Source of the DNA: Bacteroidota bacterium
Lineage (GTDB): Bacteria; Bacteroidota; Bacteroidia; NS11-12g; UBA955
Length of the DNA stretch: 11,439 nt
Assembly: GCA_027488495.1 (NCBI GenBank)
Contig: JAIYBO010000253.1
Location: forward strand, 1 to 11,439
Direction: 5' to 3'
In this document: piece by piece, positions 7,497 to 11,439 of the stretch
How positions within the stretch are numbered: position 1 is the stretch's first letter
How the letters are laid out: each line of letters opens with the position of its first letter
Translations under genes and position numbers: made by a program
Notes under the pieces: generated by a model
What the model saw: the letters and a program-made list of their open reading frames with translations, nothing else
What the model was told of the DNA's origin: nothing
Databases searched by the model: none

Positions 7497-9023
7497 ATGC
7501 AAACCGTGTTAACAAAAAATCGCACTTGGATTTGGGCCGTAGCTGCCATGGTAGCTGCCAGTGCTTGCGGTCCAAAGAATGTAAGCAAGACCACAGGTCA
7601 AGCCTACAACAGCCCTAAATGGGGTGGATTTGCCAATCCTAAGTACAGGGGTCAAGAAACCGGGCCAGGTTTGGTGTTGGTTGAAGGCGGATCTTTCACT
7701 ATGGGTTCTACTGAGAAAGACCTTCAGTTCGACAACAACAATGCCGAAAGGACAGTCACTGTAAATTCATTCTATATGGATGAAGTAGAAGTAAGTAACC
7801 TCCAATATCGCGAGTACGTATATTGGTTGATGCGTACTTACATCAGTTACCCAGAGGTTTACCAAAGAGCTCTCCCCGATTCATTGTGTTGGAGAAGCAA
7901 ATTGGCATTCAACGAACCTTTCGTGGAGTATTACTTCCGTCACCCATCTTACAAAGACTATCCTGTTGTAGGTGTAAACTGGCAACAAGCGTCTGAGTTC
8001 GCTCAATGGAGAACTGAACGTGTGAACGAAACCATCTTGGATCGTGAAGGCATTATCAAATATGATATTGTTACAGATGCAAATGATGACAACACTTTCC
8101 ACACAAGAACTTATTTGGCTGGCCAGTATGATTTCATCAAAAAGGGCAAAAAACCTTTAAGTGACTTTAGCAAGAAGAAGAAAAAAGACCAAAAGCGTTT
8201 CAAAGTAAACATGGAAGATGGCATCATGTTGCCTGAGTACCGTTTACCAACTGAAGCTGAATGGGAATATGCCGCTCAAGCCAACATCGGCGATGTTAAT
8301 TTCAACAACGTAGAGCAAAAGAAAATTTATGGTTGGAATGATTACACCATCCGTATCAAAGAAGAGAAAGAGAAAGATCGTGGTAAGATTCGTTTGAACG
8401 CCATGGTGGGTAAAGGTGACTTCGGTGGAGTTGCTGGTGGTCCTTTGAACGACGGTGGTTTTGTACCTACTCCCGTTTATTCATACTGGCCCAACTCATA
8501 CGGCTTGTATAACATGGAAGGCAACGTAGCTGAGTGGACCATGGATATCTACCGTCCGCTTTCTCAAGAAGATTTCGATGCATTCATGCCATTCCGTGGT
8601 AACGTATACAAAACTTTGGTTTTGGATCAATACGGTGTAATCGAACAGAAAGATTCATTGGGTCGTTTGTTGTATCGTGATGTAACTGAGCGTGAAAACG
8701 TGAATCGCAGAAACTACAAAAAAGCCGATAACATTGGCTTCAAAGACGAAGAGAACTACAACAATGGCGATATGACCTACGAATACGGTGTTACGTCTTT
8801 GGTAAACAACAAAGCGCGTGTTTACAAAGGTGCATCTTGGAACGATCGTGTATATTGGGCTTCCCCAGGTACTCGCAGATTCTTGGATGAAAAACAAAGC
8901 CAATCAAACATCGGATTCCGTTGTGCGATGATTCGCATCGGTTCTCCCGTTGGAAATGGCAAAAAGAAATACAACAACCTACCTAGCTCTGGTATCGATA
9001 AAAAGACCAAGCGTCGTAGATAA
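7497..9023 (+). CDS. gldJ: Gliding motility/type IX secretion lipoprotein GldJ
   Basis: GldJ is an outer-membrane-anchored periplasmic lipoprotein required for gliding and for stable GldK and working type IX secretion in Flavobacterium. The product is 508 residues. A signal peptide ends in a lipobox-like ASAC with Cys24. A formylglycine-generating-enzyme/sulfatase-modifying-factor fold follows: GGSFTMGS (64-71), YPVVGVNW (155-162), RLPTEAEWEYAA (249-260), GLYNMEGNVAEW (336-347), VYKGASW (442-448) and NIGFRC (471-476). GldJ is preferred over its paralogue GldK for three reasons. The segment between YMDEVEVSNLQY and PDSLCW is short. FRGNVY follows the EW motif. And gldL, gldM and gldN do not follow; instead porU and porV are close, as in Flavobacterium johnsoniae. 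The two catalytic cysteines of true formylglycine-generating enzymes are missing after VYKGASW, so it is probably structural. Lysine-rich segments lie at 215-235 and at the C-terminus. Confidence 0.9.
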   Translation: MQTVLTKNRTWIWAVAAMVAASACGPKNVSKTTGQAYNSPKWGGFANPKYRGQETGPGLVLVEGGSFTMGSTEKDLQFDNNNAERTVTVNSFYMDEVEVSNLQYREYVYWLMRTYISYPEVYQRALPDSLCWRSKLAFNEPFVEYYFRHPSYKDYPVVGVNWQQASEFAQWRTERVNETILDREGIIKYDIVTDANDDNTFHTRTYLAGQYDFIKKGKKPLSDFSKKKKKDQKRFKVNMEDGIMLPEYRLPTEAEWEYAAQANIGDVNFNNVEQKKIYGWNDYTIRIKEEKEKDRGKIRLNAMVGKGDFGGVAGGPLNDGGFVPTPVYSYWPNSYGLYNMEGNVAEWTMDIYRPLSQEDFDAFMPFRGNVYKTLVLDQYGVIEQKDSLGRLLYRDVTERENVNRRNYKKADNIGFKDEENYNNGDMTYEYGVTSLVNNKARVYKGASWNDRVYWASPGTRRFLDEKQSQSNIGFRCAMIRIGSPVGNGKKKYNNLPSSGIDKKTKRRR

Positions 9024-9041
9024 TAGATATTCATTTCAAAC

Positions 9042-9072
9042 AAAAAGGGCCGCTCAATGAGTGGCCCTTTTT
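9042..9072 (+). terminator. Rho-independent terminator of gldJ
   Basis: GGGCCGCTC (9047-9055) pairs with GAGTGGCCC (9059-9067) around an AAT loop, with one G-T pair. The stem is flanked by A5 and followed by T5 (9068-9072). It begins 18 bases after the gldJ stop. The stretch from here to about 9200 holds nothing I can recognise. Confidence 0.92.
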
Positions 9073-9200
9073 GTTTCGAGTATATGGTATCCTATAAACA
9101 TTGAATCAAAAAAACTGTACGATGATTCTGTAATACATTCAAGATGAAGCGATTGATCTCATTAGAAACCTGTGAATCCACAGAAATATCAATAAAAAGA

Positions 9201-9223
9201 AAAGCCCCGTTTCCGGGGCTTTT
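9201..9223 (-). terminator. Rho-independent terminator of tRNA-Gly
   Basis: GCCCCG and CGGGGC form a 6-base G/C stem (9204-9209 with 9214-9219) around a 4-base loop, extended by three A-T pairs. On the minus strand it is followed by TTTTCTTTTT. It sits about 13 bases past the tRNA 3' end. The T-run is better on the minus strand, so it mainly serves the tRNA, but it could also stop plus-strand read-through. Confidence 0.88.
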
Positions 9224-9235
9224 GTGTGCTCTTAG

Positions 9236-9308
9236 AGCGAGAAACGAGACTCGAACTCGCGACCCCAACCTTGGCAAGGTTGTGCTCTACCAACTGAGCT
9301 ATTCTCGC
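9236..9308 (-). tRNA. tRNA-Gly, anticodon GCC
   Basis: The minus strand folds into a full cloverleaf of 73 nt. The acceptor GCGAGAA pairs with TTCTCGC, and the discriminator base is T, as expected for bacterial glycine tRNA. The D arm is GCTC...GAGC with AGTTGGTA. The anticodon stem CAACC/GGTTG carries the loop TTGCCAA with anticodon GCC. The T arm is GCGAG/CTCGT, with a G-T pair at its outer end, around TTCGAGT. CCA is not encoded; the next bases are CTA. It is a single gene with its own promoter and terminator, downstream of rnpB and convergent with gldJ. Confidence 0.97.
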
Positions 9309-9335
9309 TTGTGATTTGATCTCTCAAACGTGGTG

Positions 9336-9366
9336 CAAAAATACGGCAAACTTTCCTATCCGTCAA
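9336..9366 (-). promoter_or_regulatory. Promoter of tRNA-Gly
   Basis: On the minus strand, TTG (9366-9364), a 20-base spacer and TATTTTTG (9343-9336) match the Bacteroidota consensus exactly. The box ends 27 bases before the mature tRNA 5' end, leaving a leader of about 20 bases for RNase P to remove. It starts just beyond the T-tract of rnpB. Confidence 0.75.
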
Positions 9367-9376
9367 GTAGAAATAG

Positions 9377-9391
9377 AAAAAAAATAAAAAA
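9377..9391 (-). terminator. U-tract at the 3' end of rnpB
   Basis: The minus strand reads TTTTTTATTTTTTTT directly after the 3' strand of helix P1 of RNase P RNA. I see no separate hairpin, so the folded RNA itself, or P1, may act as the stem. It probably separates rnpB from the tRNA gene downstream. Confidence 0.45.
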
Positions 9392-9763
9392 GGCAGTCCT
9401 GTAAGCCGGGTTCTGTTCCCAAGTTGCCTCGGGCTTCTATCATTGATCTAGGATGTCACTCGCGCGACATCTCCATCGGTCTACCCTCCTGGCTTGCCGA
9501 AGCAATGGAGCGGGTCGCCCTTTGATCCAGGTTTATTTGACCTTTCAACCCGCAAGGTTTTTCCCAATTCCAAATCACTTTGGAACGAGTGGGCTCTTAC
9601 CCCACTTTTTCACCCTTACCCCCCGAAGGTGGCGGTTTAGCTTTCTGTGACACTATCTGTCGTTCAGAACCGAAATCCCAAACGCCTTCTTGTTAAGAAG
9701 TGCGGTACCCTGTGTTGCCCGGACTTTCCTATTCGCTTTTACGAATCGATAGAACGGACTGCC
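9392..9763 (-). ncRNA. rnpB: RNase P RNA, bacterial class A
   Basis: This is the catalytic RNA of ribonuclease P, which cuts the 5' leaders from tRNA precursors. On the minus strand the ends pair perfectly as helix P1 (GGCAGTCC with GGACTGCC). The most conserved regions are present: GGAAAGTCCGGGC followed by ACAGGGTA near the 5' end, and ACAGAACCCGGCTTA near the 3' end. The GTGGGGTAAGAGCCCAC hairpin (9589-9605) is L15/P15, whose GGT binds the tRNA CCA end. Length, about 372 nt, is normal for class A. The transcript may extend a few A residues upstream, to 9767. Its promoter overlaps the region upstream of gatB, which diverges. Plus-strand reading frames across this gene, including an in-frame N-terminal extension of gatB, are spurious. 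Confidence 0.96.
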
Positions 9764-9767
9764 TTTT

Positions 9768-9800
9768 CAAAGGTACAACGCAAATTGGTGGAAAACACAA
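9768..9800 (-). promoter_or_regulatory. Promoter of rnpB
   Basis: On the minus strand, TTG (9800-9798), 22 bases and TACCTTTG (9775-9768) fit the Bacteroidota consensus. The box ends 4 bases before the P1 strand GGCAGTCC, so transcription must begin within about 5 bases of the box. This gives an internal measure of box-to-start distance for other promoters in the window. Confidence 0.75.
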
Positions 9801-9824
9801 CCCTACTTCACAATCGCGATTTCC

Positions 9825-9832
9825 TATCTTTG
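9825..9832 (+). promoter_or_regulatory. -7 box of gatB
   Basis: TATCTTTG is a perfect TAnnTTTG match, 12 bases before the gatB ATG. No TTG is found 17-23 bases upstream, so the -33 element is weak or absent. By the rnpB spacing the leader would be about 7-8 bases, with no Shine-Dalgarno sequence. Confidence 0.5.
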
Positions 9833-9844
9833 TGGAATAGAAGT

Positions 9845-11293
9845 ATGGAAACACAATTTGAGGCGGTCATCGGTTTGGAAATTCACGTGCAGTTGCAAAC
9901 ATTGAGCAAGGCATTTTCTGCAGATAGCATCGAATACGGCGCATTGCCAAATACGCAAGTAAGTCCCATCAGTTTGGGCCATCCCGGCACATTGCCCATG
10001 CACAACAAGGCAGCCATAGATAATGCTATCAAAATGGGCTTGGCTTTGAATTGCGATATTCGTAAGGTGAATCGATATGCGAGAAAAAACTACTTCTACG
10101 CCGATTTGCCCAAAGGCTACCAAATCACTCAGTTCGATACGCCATTGTGCAACAACGGTGCTGTACGCATTAAATTGAGCGATGGTAGCGTGAAAGATAT
10201 TCGGTTAACGCGCATCCACATGGAGGAAGATACAGGCAAGAGCATGCACGATCAAGACCTGTACGATACTTTGGTAGACTACAACCGTGCGGGTACAGCC
10301 CTCATTGAGGTAGTTACCGAACCTGATATCAAAACCGGTGAAGAAGCGTATGCTTTCGTCACAGAAATCCGCCGATTGGTGAGATACCTCGAAATTTGCG
10401 ATGGCAACATGGAAGAAGGCAGTTTGCGTTGCGATGCCAACATTTCTATTATGCCCAAAGGCTCTAAAGTTTTTGGTACCAAGGTAGAAGTGAAAAACAT
10501 GAACTCCATTTCCAATGTGAAACGGGCCATTGACTTCGAAATAAAACGTCAAACCGAGGTATTATTGAACGGTGGCAGCATCGATGGTGAAACCCGCGGG
10601 TTCAATGGATTGAACGGATCCACATTCAGTATGCGAAAAAAGGAAGCGGTAAACGATTATCGCTATTTCCCTGAGCCCGACCTTCCACCCACCATCGTAA
10701 CGGAAGCCTATTTGGAAGAAGTTCGCTTGCGCATGCCCGAATTACCAACTGCATTGTATCACCGATTTACCGAGCAGTATGGCCTAAGCGATTATGACGC
10801 TTCTGTTTTGGTAGACGATAAACACAGTGCCTTGTATTTTGAAAAAGTTGTTGGCATTTCCCCCAAGTATAAACAAGTAAGCAATTGGATTTCCGGTCCC
10901 ATTCGGGGCTATCTCAACGAGAATGCCTTGGGAATGGAAGATTTCACACTCAGTCCTCAGCAGATTGCAGAAATCATTGAGCTCATTGAAGCCAATAAAA
11001 TCAGCCATACCGCAGCCACACAACAACTATTCCCGGCCCTTACACAAAATCCAAGCAGCACCGCTACCCAATTGGTTGAGTCACTGGGATTGGCGAATAT
11101 CACCGATGCCTCTTTCATTGAAAACTTGGTACAAGAAGTATTGGCTGAGTTCCCAGAAAAAGTGGCAGAGTATCGTGCCGGTAAATTGGGATTATTGGGC
11201 TTGTTTGTTGGCGAAGTGATGAAGCGATCCAAAGGGAAAGCCGATCCAAAAACCGCTAACGCATCTGTAAAATCGGCATTGGATCAAGCTTAA
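9845..11293 (+). CDS. gatB: Asp-tRNA(Asn)/Glu-tRNA(Gln) amidotransferase subunit B
   Basis: GatB is the tRNA-binding and kinase subunit of GatCAB. This enzyme converts Glu-tRNA(Gln) and/or Asp-tRNA(Asn) to the amidated forms, using ammonia made by GatA. The product is 482 residues, the usual length. The N-terminus (FEAVIGLEIHVQLQT) and core motifs are intact: YARKNYFYADLPKGYQ (78-93), RIHMEEDTGKSMHD (123-136), DYNRAGTALIEVVTEPDI (145-162), GSLRCDANISI (192-202), KNMNS (217-221) and DYRYFPEPDLPP (271-282). The C-terminal tail/YqeY-like domain ends with VGEVMKRSKGKADP. Where some GatB proteins have a CPVC zinc motif, this one reads SPIS (41-44), so that metal site is absent. The frame is open back to 9647, but that extension crosses rnpB. 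The ATG at 9845 is chosen because it follows the TATCTTTG box and gives the standard N-terminus. gatA and gatC are not in the window. Confidence 0.97.
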   Translation: METQFEAVIGLEIHVQLQTLSKAFSADSIEYGALPNTQVSPISLGHPGTLPMHNKAAIDNAIKMGLALNCDIRKVNRYARKNYFYADLPKGYQITQFDTPLCNNGAVRIKLSDGSVKDIRLTRIHMEEDTGKSMHDQDLYDTLVDYNRAGTALIEVVTEPDIKTGEEAYAFVTEIRRLVRYLEICDGNMEEGSLRCDANISIMPKGSKVFGTKVEVKNMNSISNVKRAIDFEIKRQTEVLLNGGSIDGETRGFNGLNGSTFSMRKKEAVNDYRYFPEPDLPPTIVTEAYLEEVRLRMPELPTALYHRFTEQYGLSDYDASVLVDDKHSALYFEKVVGISPKYKQVSNWISGPIRGYLNENALGMEDFTLSPQQIAEIIELIEANKISHTAATQQLFPALTQNPSSTATQLVESLGLANITDASFIENLVQEVLAEFPEKVAEYRAGKLGLLGLFVGEVMKRSKGKADPKTANASVKSALDQA

Positions 11294-11301
11294 TTGGAGG
11301 A

Positions 11302-11439
11302 ATGATGCGCTTTGGGATGGCCCTTGGCCTAATGGCAATTTGGTGTATTGATGTGTTTTCACAATCAAAACCCCTACCCAACTATCCCAAAAGTTTACCG
11401 TTTTTAGATACCACCGCGAACCATTTCCAATCGCAACAA
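11302..11439 (+). CDS. Secreted protein of unknown function, 5' part only
   Basis: An open frame runs from ATG at 11302 (or the adjacent ATG at 11305) to the right edge, giving 46 or 45 residues. It opens with a signal peptide (MMRFGMALGLMAIWCIDVFS, then QSKPLP). Cleavage before Gln is common in this window's exported proteins. The Cys has Trp before it, so this is not a lipobox. The visible mature part (NYPKSLPFLDTTANHFQSQQ) is too short to place in a family. It faintly recalls the start of Bacteroidota secreted GDSL/SGNH-type proteins, but that is a guess. It begins 8 bases after the gatB stop and is probably in the same operon. GGAGG at 11296-11300 is the clearest Shine-Dalgarno-like sequence in the window. 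Its spacing is 1 base to the first ATG and 4 to the second, so the second is more likely. Confidence 0.7.
   Translation, partial: MMRFGMALGLMAIWCIDVFSQSKPLPNYPKSLPFLDTTANHFQSQQ

Noticed and set aside
7295..7618. A 107-residue plus-strand reading frame bridging porP and gldJ.
   Set aside because: It contains the porP terminator and the gldJ promoter and overlaps both genes in another frame.
7497..9023. Calling this gene gldK or a sulfatase-activating enzyme.
   Set aside because: Segment lengths and motifs fit GldJ. gldL, gldM and gldN do not follow, and the enzyme's catalytic cysteines are absent.
9453..9650. A 65-residue plus-strand reading frame.
   Set aside because: It lies entirely antisense to rnpB, whose conserved regions explain the sequence.
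9647..9844. N-terminal extension of the gatB reading frame by 66 codons.
   Set aside because: It runs antisense through the start of rnpB and over the rnpB promoter. GatB proteins normally begin at the METQFEAVIGLEIHVQ position.
1..11439. CRISPR arrays, insertion sequences, prophage or toxin-antitoxin genes.
   Set aside because: No spaced direct repeats, transposase frames or terminal inverted repeats were seen; all large frames are ordinary chromosomal genes.

Overview
The window is a piece of a Bacteroidota chromosome, most likely from the Flavobacteriia (for example a Crocinitomicaceae- or Schleiferiaceae-like lineage). Three things support this. It carries type IX secretion/gliding genes (porU, porV, a porP/sprF gene and gldJ). 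Its promoters follow the Bacteroidota form, TTG then TAnnTTTG. Most genes have no Shine-Dalgarno sequence. Nothing looks like a prophage, transposon, CRISPR array or recently acquired island.

Layout. Minus strand, read from about 6.2 kb down to 1: porU (C25-family sortase of the type IX system), porV (outer-membrane shuttle protein), then the beta (carboxyltransferase) subunit of an acyl-CoA carboxylase, which runs off the left edge. Plus strand from 6.36 kb: a PorP/SprF-family outer-membrane protein, a strong terminator, then gldJ (lipoprotein with a degenerate sulfatase-modifying-factor fold) with its own promoter and terminator. Next, on the minus strand, come tRNA-Gly(GCC) with its own promoter and terminator, and the RNase P RNA gene rnpB. 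On the plus strand, diverging from rnpB, is gatB (amidotransferase subunit B). Eight bases after gatB begins a secreted protein of unknown function, cut by the right edge. No stretch over 300 bases lacks a gene.

How the genes fit together. PorV and PorU belong to the outer-membrane attachment complex. PorV collects substrates leaving the translocon, and PorU removes their C-terminal signal and attaches them to the surface. GldJ is a periplasmic lipoprotein needed for gliding and stability of the secretion machinery. PorP/SprF proteins act at the outer-membrane face of the system. The core ring and motor genes (gldK, L, M, N, sprA) are not here. The right half is housekeeping: tRNA-Gly, RNase P RNA and GatB all concern tRNA supply or tRNA-dependent amidation.

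This is a known system, not a new one. The points most worth a second look are regulatory. Several start codons lie only 6-13 bases after a perfect TAnnTTTG box, suggesting near-leaderless mRNAs. Symmetrical sequences sit on the porP and gldJ promoters. Also of interest are the porP-gldJ pairing and the carboxylase gene downstream of porV.
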